Assembly: GCA_947650365.1 (NCBI GenBank)
Contig: OX393553.1
Span: 68,634,216-68,698,215, forward strand
Direction of reading: 5' to 3'
Source of the DNA: Chamaelirium japonicum
Taxonomy: Eukaryota; Streptophyta; Magnoliopsida; Liliales; Melanthiaceae
Length of the DNA stretch: 64,000 nt
The first letter of the stretch is position 1, and the number at the start of each line of letters is the position of its first letter. This document shows positions 22,821 to 51,200 of the stretch, one piece after another. The position numbers were made by a program, and so were the translations under genes. The notes below the pieces were generated by a model. It was not told the origin of the DNA, searched no databases, and was given only the letters and a program-made list of their open reading frames with translations.

Positions 22821-23660
22821 CACCAATTGTGGCGACCTCACCCATCAGGGGATAGGGGAGTTGGTAAGCAACTCCTTGCTTTTCCTCCCTTTGTCCCCCC
22901 ACCCAGATCTAGGGTTTTGGCATCCTCTCTTGGCCTCCTCGGACACCGACGTCAGCTCCGGGGAGGCCGGGATCTCGGCTGTGGTCTTTTTATGGAGGGA
23001 TCTCGCCCCTTCCTCACCCTTTGTGTATAGGTCTCCTCCGACGACCAGCTTTTGGTGATCATCGTGCCGCAGACGCAAGGCAACCATTGGCTTTGATTGG
23101 TGTCCCTTTCTTGTCGTTGGGGGCACGATTCCTCGCCGGATTCAGGCTGAGGAGCAGATCTGGCCCCGCCCCCCTAATGACGGCGGCGGTTTTCCGGGTC
23201 GGCCTCCACTGGCCGGCGGAGCGGGTCCCGACATGGAGGTGGTGGCGGCGGTCGACGGGCGATTGTGCAGCTGTGAATCCTCCATATTTGGCCGTGTTGC
23301 CGGAGCCGATGTCTTTATGTTGGGGTGTAAGTTTTTTTTTGGTTTTCCCCTTTTTTTTTCTCTTCTTCCCTGCCGGTGGTGGTGAAGCTGTGATCCGGCC
23401 AATCAATGGTGGCCGATGTCCTCTGTTGGGTTGTTCTAGCTGGGTGTCGATATCTCGAGGCCTTGTTCCCATTCTTTCTCCACCTGATGGTGGTTGTTGG
23501 GCTTGTGGCGGTCTTCTCGCCGGACGGTGGTCCGTTGTATCCCCCGTCTTGGGTGGCTATCGCTTGCACCAGGCTGTAGTGCCTCCTGAGATCTGTTGTG
23601 ATATCCCCTTCAAAGTACCAAAAAAAAAGATGCTTTGGTGAGGAGGTTGCGGGTTCAATT
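22821..23660 (+). other. GC-rich block with unassigned ORF
   Basis: A GC-rich island in AT-rich surroundings, containing a plus-strand ORF at 23021-23641 (206 residues) and overlapping minus-strand ORFs. The translated sequence (for example FFLVFPFFFLFFPAGGGEAV) has no domain I recognise. It could be the 5' part of a LINE or a captured gene fragment. I do not support it as a functional gene. Confidence 0.3.
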
Positions 23661-23777
23661 CATCCCTCCCCCTCAAATTACCCCAAACCTAGGGAGAGGT
23701 CAGAGCAATATTTTAAGAGTGGGGGTGTCACCGCAATTTCCCCCAAACTTTGGGGGATCTCACCACAATTTTTCCTA

Positions 23778-24315
23778 GGGTTTGTTCTTTTAGCTTCCTA
23801 GGAAATAAAATAAAGGAAACAATTGCTGCAGAAATTCTTTCCAGGCCGTTTAATTTCCTTTGTTCTTTTAGCCGGGAAATAAATGGAAGAAATCAATTTC
23901 CTTCCTGGTTGTGGAAACAATTTCCGAGTGGATGTATTTCCTTCATGGTAGAGGAAATCAATTTCCTTCCTGGTTGTGGAAATACATCCACCCGGAAATA
24001 CAATTTCCACAACCAGCAGGAAGGAAATTATTTCCTTTCAACGACCAGGAAAGAAACAATTCCCTTCCTAGTTGTCGAAAGGACCAGGAAATACAATTTC
24101 CTTCCTGGTCGTTGATACACCTCCTTTCAACGACCAGGAAGGAAACAATTTCCACGACCAGGAAGGAAATTGTTTCCTGGTTGTGGAAATACATCCACTA
24201 AGAAATACTCTTTTCACGATTTGATCGGCAAAAAACACCGAAAATTTGGACGGAAACCCAATTTCCACTCATTAATCCGTTTCCGCGGTTATTTTCTGCG
24301 CAAAAGAACAGACCC
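23778..24315. mobile_element. MITE composed of repeated palindromic modules
   Basis: The ends are inverted: GGGTTTGTTCTTTTAGC at the left and, reversed, GGGTCTGTTCTTTTGCGC at the right. Between them the motif AGGAAATTGTTTCC / GGTTGTGGAAATACATCCAC appears many times in both orientations, so most of the 538 bp can pair with itself. Frames open on both strands are by-products. No clear target duplication was resolved. Confidence 0.7.
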
Positions 24316-24776
24316 TAAACAAAAATAATCCTGATACACCTCCTTTCAAGCCATACATACAATACTAAAGAAAACAGCTGAGCATTCACTCCAAGAAGTG
24401 GTATAGCACTAAATATTTATCCTATAAGATGTAAAATTTGATAATATATCATTTTTCCATTATATTCATATTGGCCCTCCGAAGAAAAAAAAAAACATTG
24501 GCAGGCCTCATTGAGAAATTATCTAGGATAAACAATGCAACAATACTAAGGAAAAATTATCTCAAAGAATTTGAATTCACTTCTACATCCAGATTTGCAT
24601 GTATGAAGTATGAACATATATTCAGAACCTACACAGGAAGGGAATATATATAGAAAGTCACATTGAAGAAGACTTCAATCAAATTCCCACTCCTTCATCC
24701 CAGAATGTAATTCACAGATATATCGAATTTTGTTTCTATACTCCAACATATTTAAACATAATCTCACATTATTGAA
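24316..24776. other. 3' flank of the CRR6-like gene
   Basis: AT-rich DNA just downstream of the CRR6 stop codon in gene orientation, expected to hold its 3' UTR and polyadenylation region. I could not fix the end of the transcript. Confidence 0.5.
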
Positions 24777-41493
<16,717 letters not shown>

Positions 41494-41560
41494 GAGAGGC
41501 GATGCAACTTGAGAGAAGGGAGAACTATTATCTAGTTGGGACTTCTGTGTGTGGCCTTAG

Positions 41561-41833
41561 TTTCAAAATGGGTAAATTACATTTTGCCCCCTGAAATTTA
41601 CCTCAAAAATACTTAACCCACGTATAGTTAAAAAACTACATTTTGCCCCCCTTCAATTCACTTCTGATCAGATAAAAATTACCAAATGAGGAAATTCAGT
41701 AGTTGACAAAAGGGGGATTTTGCTAACATTTCAAACTTTAGGGAGTGATTTTGGAACAAAATAAACTACAAGAGGGTTAAGTGTTTTTGAGCTAAACTTT
41801 ATGGGGGCAAAGTGTAATTTACCCTTTCAAATT
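41561..41833. mobile_element. Mutator-like MITE upstream of CRR6
   Basis: 255 bp at 41570-41824 with inverted ends GGGTAAATTACATTTTGCCC / GGGTAAATTACACTTTGCCC and 9-bp flanking repeats TTTCAAAAT and TTTCAAATT (8 of 9 match). It starts about 77 bp upstream of the CRR6 start codon, in its promoter or 5' UTR. A smaller relative lies at 55329-55469. Confidence 0.88.
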
Positions 41834-42625
41834 CAATCCAGCCGTTTTAGGCTTTTAGCTTTATCTATTTACTTTCCTACCAAAAATAAACTTTATTTAT
41901 TTATTTAAAGGGAAATTTTATTCATACCCCAAAAATCTGTAATTAGCCCCCGTATCCCTAGCGTTTCTCAATAACTTACTCAACAATCCTTTAATACCAA
42001 CAATGCCCTTTTTTTGTACCGCAAACCCCAAAGCCCCTGCTCAGCGTCTTTTGTACCCCCAACCCAACCCAATGTTTGTTTAAACTTAGCCCAAGCCCAA
42101 CCCGTCGGGTTGGCCGGGTTGTGCGGGGTGGGTACGGGTTAACCCGCCCAAAGTCGGGTTGGGTTCGGGTTGGCCCGCTCAAGTTGCAGCTAGGGGTGGC
42201 AATGAGTCGTGTCGTGTCGGGTTCGTGTCGTGTCTAGTTTCGTGTCATGTCCAAAACCCCTAAACCTAGACCCGACCCGTTTAACTAATCGTGTCTAGAT
42301 CCTAAACCCGTACCCAACTCGCTAATAAATAGATAGACACGATAAGACCCGGTAAGACCCGTTTACCACCCGGATCTATTCAGTTGACCCGATCCGACCC
42401 AATCCGACTTGACTCGACCTGACCCGAAAGACCCACTGGTATTATATATTATAATATTGGATTGCTGGTAGACCCGACCCGACCCGACACGACATGACAT
42501 GACCCGTTGAATACTAAACGGGTCTTCCCGGGTCTACCGTGTCCAGACCCTAAACCCGGACCCGACCCGTTTATTAAACGGGTCTATCGTGTCGGCCCGT
42601 TTACGACCCGAACCCGTTTAGCTTT

Positions 42626-44940
42626 GTCCCTGTGGGCATCGAAATTAGCCAACGGGTCGAACCCGACTTGCACACGTAAAACAAGCCCGCACGCAATGGC
42701 CCCTGGGTCGAACCCGACCCGCACACATAAACTTGGCCCGCACACAACGGCCCGCATGCGAAACTTGGCCCGCACACAACGGCCCGCATGCGAAACTTGG
42801 CCTGCACACAACGGCCCGCATGCGAACTCGGCCCGCGTGCGAACTCAATTCGCGCGCCATGGCCCGACCCAAAGCAAACGGGTCCCACCGGACCCGCAAC
42901 TCGAACACAAAAAGGGGGGGGCCCACCGGCCCCCCCCCTTCTTGAAAAACCGTGCCCCCCTCCCCATGGGGAGGTGGGGCCGGCCATAAGAAAAGAAAAA
43001 AAAAAGAAGAAAGGAAAAGAAAAAGAAAAAGAAAAGAAAGAAAATCCAAACCGCCTCGATGCGGGGGGAGGTGGCGTGGACGTCTACGCAACCGTAGATC
43101 CGCGACGATCCCTCGATCCGAAGGACAAGATGACGTCGTGTCGCCATGCGATCCGGAAGGTGCAAAGATGACGACGTATCTTCAAAGATCAAGTCATATC
43201 TAGCCCATAACCACCCCAACTAAAAAGGAGGGGATCGAGTTTGTTTCCCCCAAATAAGGGAACAATATCTTGATGGTTATGGGGAGAAATATTGGATGAA
43301 ACAAAAAGATTTCAGCCATATCTCTCCCAACCTTCCCCCTTTGCCTATAAATAGAGGGGGTGGGGGAAGGCATCAAGGGTCCGAAGGCTGAAGACGAAAG
43401 GGCTCCGCAAGAGAAGCTCCAACGCTTGAAGACCGAAGGCTTCACGAGGCACGGCAAGCACGTCCTACGGAAATCCTTGGCCCTTCAAGTCCTCATCAAC
43501 GTGAAGACCTTGCACTTGAAGATCAAAGCTTCGACTCCTCGCACGAAGAAGAAAGCTTGGAGAAGAAGACCTGGAGTCGTCGTCACCCCGACGTCTCCAA
43601 CGATCTTCATCAACTCCGAAGACGCCATAAGCAAAGGCCGGAGAAGAAGATCGAAGCCGACAACACTCGTCGTCTTCAACAAAGGCGTCGACTCCTCGCA
43701 CGAAGAAGAAAGCTCGGAGAAGAAGGCCTGAAGCCGGTACTACCCCTGCCGTCTTCGTCAACAAAAGCCGACGCTACAACCGTCGTACGGAGATCGGTGC
43801 TACCCCCGCCATCTCCACCAACAAAGCCGACGCTACAACCATCGTGCGGAGATCGGTGCTACCCCCCGCTGTCTCCATCAACAAAAGCCGACGCTACAAC
43901 CGTCGTGCGGAGATCGATGCTACCCCCGCCATCTCCACCAACAAAGCCGACGCTACAACCGTCGTGCGGAGATCGGTGCTACCCCCGCCGTCTTCACCAA
44001 CAGAAGCCGACGCTACAACCGTCACACGAAGATCGGTGCTACCCCCGCCGTCTCCATCAACAAAAGTCGACGCTACAACCGTCGCACGAAGATCATTGCT
44101 ACCCCCGCCGTCTTCACCAACAGAAGCCGACGCTACAACCGTCGCACGAAGATCAGTGCTACCCCCTCCGTCTCCATCAACAAAAGCCAAGTCGACGCCA
44201 CAACCGTCTAGAAAGCCGGAAGAACAAAGAAGTCTTGAAGAAGTAGCCGTCGCCGTTTGAGAAGAAGATCGAGTCAAAGCTAAAGCCAAAGCCAACGCAA
44301 GAAGCCAAAGCAAATGCACCGGTAAAGCCCGCGCCAAAGCAACGCACGTGCCAAAGCCAGGGTTGCCTACGACGGTCACGAGCAAAGCACCGCACGTTCT
44401 AGTCGATACGACACGAAGTCTGGAAGAACTAAAGCATCTCAAGCCGCTACCCGCCTACGTTCAAGCGTAAGCGCCAAAGCAAAGCAAAAGCTAGAGCCAC
44501 GCCAAAGCAAAGCCAAAGCCGAAAGCCAAAGCCGACACCTAAAGCACGATCGACGCCGCGAACCGACGATCAAGGACGCCGAGGTTTAGCAAGGATCGAG
44601 GAAGACACAAAGACCGAGGAACGAAGCCCAAAACCTCCATAGCCGAGAAAGCGCGAAGCACGGACGGGACAAAATCAGCGGCCGATACTCCTTAGTCTCT
44701 CAAGAAACCCTCACCCTGTAAAGACCTCTGTCCTGGGCAACCCCTTCAGAGCTCTCGCACGAATACCACATGGAGACGCGGATCAAAGGGACCCTTCAGA
44801 GGATCTCTCCCATAATCTCCTGATCAAATATTCGCCGCACCCGGACTTGCCACACCCGAGCCCCCGGGTCCCGGCCAATCTGTAATCTCGTGTAATTCGC
44901 AATAAAGACGACCCGTATCTTTTTCCGCGCTCACAGTCCC
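42626..44940 (+). mobile_element. Solo LTR, gypsy-type, 2.3 kb
   Basis: 2305 bp at 42631-44935 starting TGTGGGCATCGAAATTAG and ending CGCGCTCACA, with perfect 5-bp target duplication GTCCC on both sides. An AATAAA lies about 35 bases from the end (44901-44906), as expected for an LTR in plus orientation. There is no internal region or second LTR, so it is best read as the product of LTR-LTR recombination. ORFs inside (42507-42989, 43557-44246 and others) are low complexity or array-driven. The gypsy label is an inference from the start sequence. Confidence 0.88.
43738..44215. repeat. 60-bp minisatellite, about 8 copies, inside the solo LTR
   Basis: TACCCCCGCC recurs at 43741, 43801, 43860, 43921, 43980, 44040, 44100 and 44160, with units of 59-61 bp containing GCCGACGCTACAACCGTC. 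It explains the open frames on both strands. A 32-bp repeat (CTTGGCCCGCACACAACGGC) lies at about 42732-42840 in the same LTR. Confidence 0.95.
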
Positions 44941-45350
44941 AGACCCGCTAATTTCGTGTCGGGTTCTGTCGGGTCGAGGAGAAATAATTCGGGTTGGGCT
45001 CGGATTAGCCCGCCCAAATTCGGGTTGGGTTCGGGTTGGACTCGGGTTGGCCCGCCCAAGTTGCAGCTCGACTTGTGCCTTCAAGTATCAGCCAACTGCA
45101 TGGGGTTTATTTAAGAGGGGTGTATTCAAGAGTGCATATAATTGGGGTATATTTAAGGGGGTAAGTGTTTGATTGGGGTATAATCAAGTTGGGGCGGGCC
45201 ATTTAACTGGGGTGTATTGAAGGTGGGGTGTAAGGGGGAAGGGGTATTTTTGGGATAGGAATGGGGTATGAAAAGAAAAAATGGGGTGTGTTCAAGTTTG
45301 TTGGAAATGGGGGCTAATTACATATTTATGGGGTATGAATAAAATTTCCC

Positions 45351-45900
45351 TTATTTATTTTATAACTTTGATCTTTATTCACTAAAGATGCGCTTCATAG
45401 TACAAATCAAAAAACAAGACATTTAAAAAGCAAGAGAAAATTATGGAATCTACATTGAGTTAACCCCAACAACAAAAAAACACAATTCCTCAATTTACTC
45501 ATAGTTAGGACTGTCAACAAGTCGGATTCAGACTGAATCATGGTAGATCCAAATTTCAGCGGTTTATATTTCGAATCAGGTTGGATCATTTTGAATCGGA
45601 TCTATGCCCAAAGTACTAATAGTAAATCTAGAGCTTTTGGATTTAGATCAGATTCGGATCATGATCAAGTCCATTGACAAGTCCGGTAGGTCAAAACAAT
45701 AGAAACAGTCAAACATAAACATGTGACTTCTAAGCTTTAATCATTGATTCGCTCGGGTCAATAGACTTGGCGATACAAACATCTAACGGTTTAAATAAGA
45801 TTGTTGGATTGAGCATCGGACGGTTGAGATAAGATGAGTAGGTTGTGCATCGGACGGACTAAGGCATATATTATAAAAGCTAAGTAAATGTATCGGATCG
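45351..45900. other. AT-rich intergenic DNA
   Basis: Contains short runs of GGATC/GATCGG motifs typical of degraded MITEs but no bounded element or coding region. Confidence 0.4.
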
Positions 45901-45904
45901 GATC

Positions 45905-46405
45905 TTGGTCGGATCAGATCAAGATAGATTCGAATTTGATCCAATTATATTAGAATCGCTTCAAATCGTTTTTAATAAGATCTCGAAATACATTATGACC
46001 TATAGGTCTTTCGGAAATAAGAGTGGAAAGTACAGGAGGGAAGTGAGCATCCCAATACCCTTACACCCCATGAAGACTCGCCTCCTGTGCCAGCCAGTGC
46101 GCCGCACCATTCGCCATGCTGGAAATCCAGTGAATCGTCACCTCCAGCAATTGATACCAAACTTGTTGTCAAGATTGGATGAGCCTCCTTTACCAAACAT
46201 AGTAGCATCACAAGCTATCATGACATCTATTAACACCACCATGGGCCGGTACGCCCGTCTACCAATAGATAGCTTAGTCGGTAAGACATATGCAACCCAT
46301 GGCCCTTGGTTATGGGTTCAAATAAATTCTACAGCATATCCCGCTCTTATAGCGGCAGGACTCCCTCTTGCCTTTGTGGCGTCTTCCAACATGTGGGGTT
46401 ATTAA
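45905..46405 (+). CDS. Unidentified ORF, possible gene fragment
   Basis: A 166-codon frame with ordinary protein-like composition from about residue 30 on (FGNKSGKYRREVSIPIPLHP, HAGNPVNRHLQQLIPNLLSR, MGRYARLPIDSLVGKTYATH, AYPALIAAGLPLAFVASSNM). It is more GC-rich than the AT-rich DNA on both sides. I recognise no family. It could be a captured host exon, a fragment of an integrated element or a chance frame. There is no promoter or splice evidence. Confidence 0.3.
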   Translation: MVGSDQDRFEFDPIILESLQIVFNKISKYIMTYRSFGNKSGKYRREVSIPIPLHPMKTRLLCQPVRRTIRHAGNPVNRHLQQLIPNLLSRLDEPPLPNIVASQAIMTSINTTMGRYARLPIDSLVGKTYATHGPWLWVQINSTAYPALIAAGLPLAFVASSNMWGY

Positions 46406-47769
46406 AAATCAAGGTATTTCTTTCACTCAATATATATTAAGAGCACAAACATTTTTAAGAGAAACTTTTTGTACTTTCAGAAATATTTTTGATAGAAAAG
46501 TAGTATAATCAGTGTAGTATTTGATCATTTTGACTCGAGAGTAAATATTGTTTTTCATTTGTAGAGTGCATTCCATATTTATCACTCTACAATTCAAAAA
46601 GTTATTGTTTGTAAATAATTTTATAAAGAGTAACTTTAAATGAAGCAATAATTCAAAATTCTTAATTATTTTATGAAAATTTTGCTTAATATAAAGTAAG
46701 AATAACTCTTGATAGATCATAATTTCAAACGAGGCATTTCAAACTATGATTTAACAACAATTTGATAGTAAAAAAAAAACCAAAAAGAAAACCTACGGTT
46801 ATCTGTGTTGCAAGTGGATCTTGATTGGCAACCAGAGTAGTATTATCAGTTTGAAAATACACTATCCGGGTGCCCGGATAGTAAGTGCAACTATCCTAAT
46901 CCGAATCCTTATCCGTATGTGCCCTGATAGTAAGTGCAACTATCCAAATCCGTATCCTCCCAGAATACCTGGCTTCAGATAATATCCATATATGTATTCA
47001 TTATATAATATATGAACATATTTTACTACAACTGACTAATATCAGGGCTTATACTATCGGGGGTTTTTTTTCACCATCTTCCAATAGATATCTAGGGGGT
47101 CGATTACTCATTTCAAAAAATCCTACAAATATAATATATCAATTTGACTTGGTAGGACAAAAATCTTGCCATGGTATGGCTTATATCATGTGTCGGAACG
47201 GAACGAATGGTGCCCGATGTTTTGAGTCGCATCGAGTGATGGGTCCACCACCAAATTGATACAATTGCCTCCACTTTGGTATTTACTATTTAGTGCAACT
47301 ATACACCTTAACCAGATATTTAATCCGCCCTTGGATCATTTACATCCACACATATCATATTATATATTACAAATACAAATATATAAATATCCATTTATAT
47401 GTATAGTCTGTCTCGAATATGGATTATCAGTGTCAACTCCCTTAATATCCTTATCCATATCCATTTTTATTGGATATTAAAAACATGTTATCCGTATCTG
47501 TATTTATCAGATATTAAAAAAATATTATCCGAAACCACAAAATTCGGATTCGAATACAGATCGGATTCGGATTTTCGAATATCCGTTTTCACCACTAATA
47601 GCTATAATAACGTGCCAATTTTGGTCAAGCTCAAAAAAATAAAAAAACAAATAAATGATTCACATTTCTTTCATACAATAACAGTACAATATTGACAAAC
47701 TGAGTGACAGTATCGATATATCATGTTTAGCTATAAGTCATCATCTGTCTGCATCAACTTTGACCTAAT
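46406..47769. other. AT-rich DNA downstream of the transporter gene
   Basis: AT-rich, with short repeated motifs (ATAGTAAGTGCAACTATCC at 46878 and 46927; TATCCGTAT variants to about 47590) of a degraded TIR-like element. Presumably holds the transporter 3' UTR near 47769. No gene recognised. Confidence 0.4.
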
Positions 47770-48287
47770 CTACTTTCTCTCGTTCATCGTGCTAGCAACC
47801 TCGGCTTTTGCAAGGTGAATCAAAAACAGAATTGCAAAAGAATTTGAACAAATCAGCATTACAAAGACACTGTTCCATCCCCTCGTTGAAATATATCCTG
47901 TAAGCAAAGGCCCTAGAGCTGCCCCAACAGATCCAGTGCCATCGATAATTGCAGTCACAGTAGCTAAAGCTCGTGAATTCCCTTTGACCGCGTCTTGAGT
48001 GCCCAGATCAGCTGCAACGGCGGTGGTAATGAGCGAGTACGGGCCGTTCACGAAATAGCCAGAAAGGAACATTAAACCAATGTTTATGTGCATCGATGTG
48101 CTTCCGTATATTCGGTATAAAACAAGTGCAGGGATTGAGAATACAAGGAATAGAATCGAAGTAACTGCACGAGCACCGAGCCTATCTGAAATGAACCCTG
48201 CTGAAATTCCTCCAAATACCCCTCCGACGTCAAATATTGTCGAAAGGATCCCTGCGGTTCGGTGTGATAAGTGTTTTCCAGCAACAG
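47770..48287 (-). CDS. G3P transporter exon 2
   Basis: 518 nt with acceptor at 48290-48288 and stop TAG at 47772-47770. It encodes the C-terminal half ([60 protein letters not shown]) and a short hydrophilic tail ending NERK. The frame is intact. Confidence 0.9.
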
Positions 48288-51200
48288 CTACAAAACCAAA
48301 AAGAAATTCCATAAGGAAATCATCATCATCATAATGTTCTGACTAATTACTAAATGTCGTAAAGACCATACTAGTATGAAGTCATTTCTCTTAAATCCCA
48401 AGAATGATCTAAATCGCAAAAAGATGGCCAAGTTTCAACCAAGTCTTGGATTTCAAGACAGTATTCTAAATTATCTTAAGTTATATAAAATTAGTAACGA
48501 TAAAAATATTATATACACAAAATATTTAAGTAGGTAAATCATGATATGCACACACCTAAATGCAAGTCTCAAGTCATTAGGTAAGATATTAGAATTCAAG
48601 AACAAAAAGCATCATTTTCAATAGATTATCATTATAAGACTGCAAAGGTAATATCGTGCATCTCCATCACATGCAAGCAACAAGTTTCATCGAGCCCAAA
48701 GTGGAGAATGGGTGATCGCAGCATCAGCACCCAATGATTTTACAAATAAAGCCAGCACTTACACATTGTTAAGATGTATTCGTGTATATACATACACTTA
48801 GTGTATATATGACTCACATGTATTCATCTTATATTGCCAATTGGCCTAATGAGAGTATCATCCAATTCTCTCCCAAACCCTAGCTCTCCTTCTCTCTCTC
48901 CCTCTCCTTTTCTCTTCCTCTAGGGTTTGTCACATGGTATCAGAGCAAGGTTGATCGCCGGCGTCGTCAACGGCTCCCTTGTCTCCTTGTCTCGCGATCA
49001 GATCTCGCGAGACGATCAGATCCAGATCTTCCAGCCGTCCCCGCGCTCTGCTTGTGATCCGTGCGCCTGCTCCGCTCGATCCGCGCGCGCCTCCAGCAGT
49101 CCCTGCGCGCGCTCCACCCTCCAGCCGTCCCTCCGCGCGATCTGCTTGCGATCCGCACGCCTGCTCCGCTAGATCCGCGCGCGCCTCCAGCCATCCCTGT
49201 GCGCTCCACTCGCGACCCGCACGCCTGCTCCGCTTGCTCCCTCATGCGACCAGATCTCGCAAGGAGATCTGATCCCGCTCCAGCCCTGCCGCTCCCTTGT
49301 CTCCTTGTCTTGCGACCAGATCTCGCAAGGAGATCTGATCCCGCTCCAGCCCTGCCGCTCAGTCCTGCGCCCCTCCAGCCATCCCTGATTTGATCCGGAG
49401 CACGCCTCCTCTCCGCGCGTCTCCTCTTCTCCGATCAGCTCTTCTCCGATCTCCTCGAGCTCTTTGAGCCTTCCCTCTCTCCGGATATGTCCTCGACTTC
49501 CTCGATGACGACTCCACCGTCTCATCCGGTGCCTCCCTATGAGATTCCACGAGACTTTCTATGAGACTTTCTATGACGACTCCACCGTCTCATCCGGTGC
49601 CTCCCTATGAGATTTTCTCCCGCTCGCCACCGACTTTCTTCTCCAAGAGGCCTCCGACTGGCCGGCATGGTCCGCCACGGTGGAATCCACCCTTGAGGGT
49701 CGCAATCTTCGAGGACACCTTGATGGATCTTCCATACTTTCTGCTTCCGATGCAGAATACGATCCCTGGCGTCTTCGCGATCAGCGCATCAAGGCCTACC
49801 TTGTTGCATCAGTGGATCGTTCTCTTCGCCGGGACATGGTTGGGCTTGCCACTTCTGCAGCGATTTGGGGACAGCTCACTGCTCGCTTTGTTGAGAAGAT
49901 CGAAGCACGTGAGTATCAGCTTCTCACACAGGCCCAGTCAGCACAGCAGGGAGAGTTGACGGTCCAACAGTTTTACTATCAGATGCACTCCTATTAGCGT
50001 GATCTTCAGGATCTCGCTCCCGTTCCTAACCCGTCTCGTGCTGTCGAGTATCAGCTCTACCGGGAGCGTCTTCAGCTCTATCAGCTATTCGCTGCCTTAC
50101 GACCAGAGTTCAGTGCTCTGGCCGGTCAGCTTCTTCACCGGGACAGCCTTCCTCGTCTTGATGAGGCTGTGGCTGAGCTGGTCACCGAGGAGACTCGTCT
50201 GCGTACTCTTGCCTCCAGGGCCTTACCCCTTCCATCCGGTCTTCAGGGTGTTCTTGCTGCTGCCCCGCCGCCGGTCTCAGGCCCACCAACTAATGCCTCC
50301 CATGGTAGACCATTCTGCACTCACTGTCAAACACCGGGCCACTTCGTGGACACTTGCTTCTCACTCCATCCCGAGAAGCGTCCTACCTACAGAGATCGAG
50401 ATCGAGGACGAGCTCGAGATCGTGGTCGCCCTGTTCCTACTGCTGCTGCTGCCTCGTCCGTCACAGCTGGCGCACTACAGTCTATTCGTGAGGAACTAGC
50501 TCAGCTTAGACTCTCTCAGCAGTCTGCCGCTACTCCTGGATCTTCCGACGCCTCCGCCTTCTCTGCCTCTTCCGGCAGTCCCATTGTTTGGATACTGGAT
50601 TCGGACGCCTCACACCACATGACTCCTGATGCCTCACTGCTCACTGCTTGTCAACCTGCATCGCACCTGCCACCGATCCACACTGCAGATGGTTCTCGCT
50701 TAGCCATCTCACAGTCTAGATCCATTACTTCAGCCTCCGCCCCTGCTTGCCGTCTCTCCTTATCCTCTGTGCTTCACGCTCCCACACTTCACATGCACCT
50801 GATTCTGTTAGTGCTTTGTGTGACTCTGGCTGCTCGGTGACATTTACCCCTTCCTCTTGTTCTGTGCAGGATCTGCGTACTGGCCGACCGATTGGAGCAG
50901 GTCGTAGGACAGGCGGGCTCTACCAGATGGAGTTTCTTCACTCTTTGGATTCGTCATCATCTGGGTTTTGTGGAGTTGTCTCTCCTACTGCCGACCTGTG
51001 GCATAGGAGGCTAGGTCATGTATCGGAACCACGTCTTAAGAGATTACTCCATTATGGAGCTCTAGGTCGTGGTCCTTTTTCATCTTTATCTACTTGTACT
51101 GGCTGCAAGCTCGCAAAAGCTGCTGCCCTTCCCTTTTCATCCAGTACTTCTCAGAGCTCTGCTCCTTTTGATCTTGTTCACTCTGACATCTGGGGCCCCT

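Larger units (their letters stand above)
42183..45077. mobile_element. hAT-type MITE, third copy, interrupted and rearranged
   Basis: The left end TAGGGGTGGCAATGAG at 42191 is preceded by GTTGCAGC. The GACCCG-rich body continues to 42625, is split by a solo LTR, and resumes at 44941 (CCGCTAATTTCGTGTCGGG). The expected right end is missing; in its place is a second copy of the sequence left of the element, ending GCCCAAGTTGCAGC at about 45057-45070. Confidence 0.7.
41901..45359. mobile_element. Mutator-like TIR element (outer level of a triple nest)
   Basis: The ends GGGAAATTTTATTCATACCC (41910) and its inverse ending at 45350 form a good terminal inverted repeat of about 42 bp. Flanks TTATTTAAA and TTATTTATT match at 7 of 9 bases, a weak 9-bp target duplication in AT-rich DNA. 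Most of the 3.4 kb is later insertions. No transposase. Confidence 0.7.

Noticed and set aside
43557-44246. 229-codon ORF as a gene
   Set aside because: It lies in a solo LTR and is largely a 60-bp minisatellite.
46784-47600. Possible complete TIR element with TATCCG motifs
   Set aside because: Motifs repeat but no paired terminal inverted repeats or target duplication could be found.
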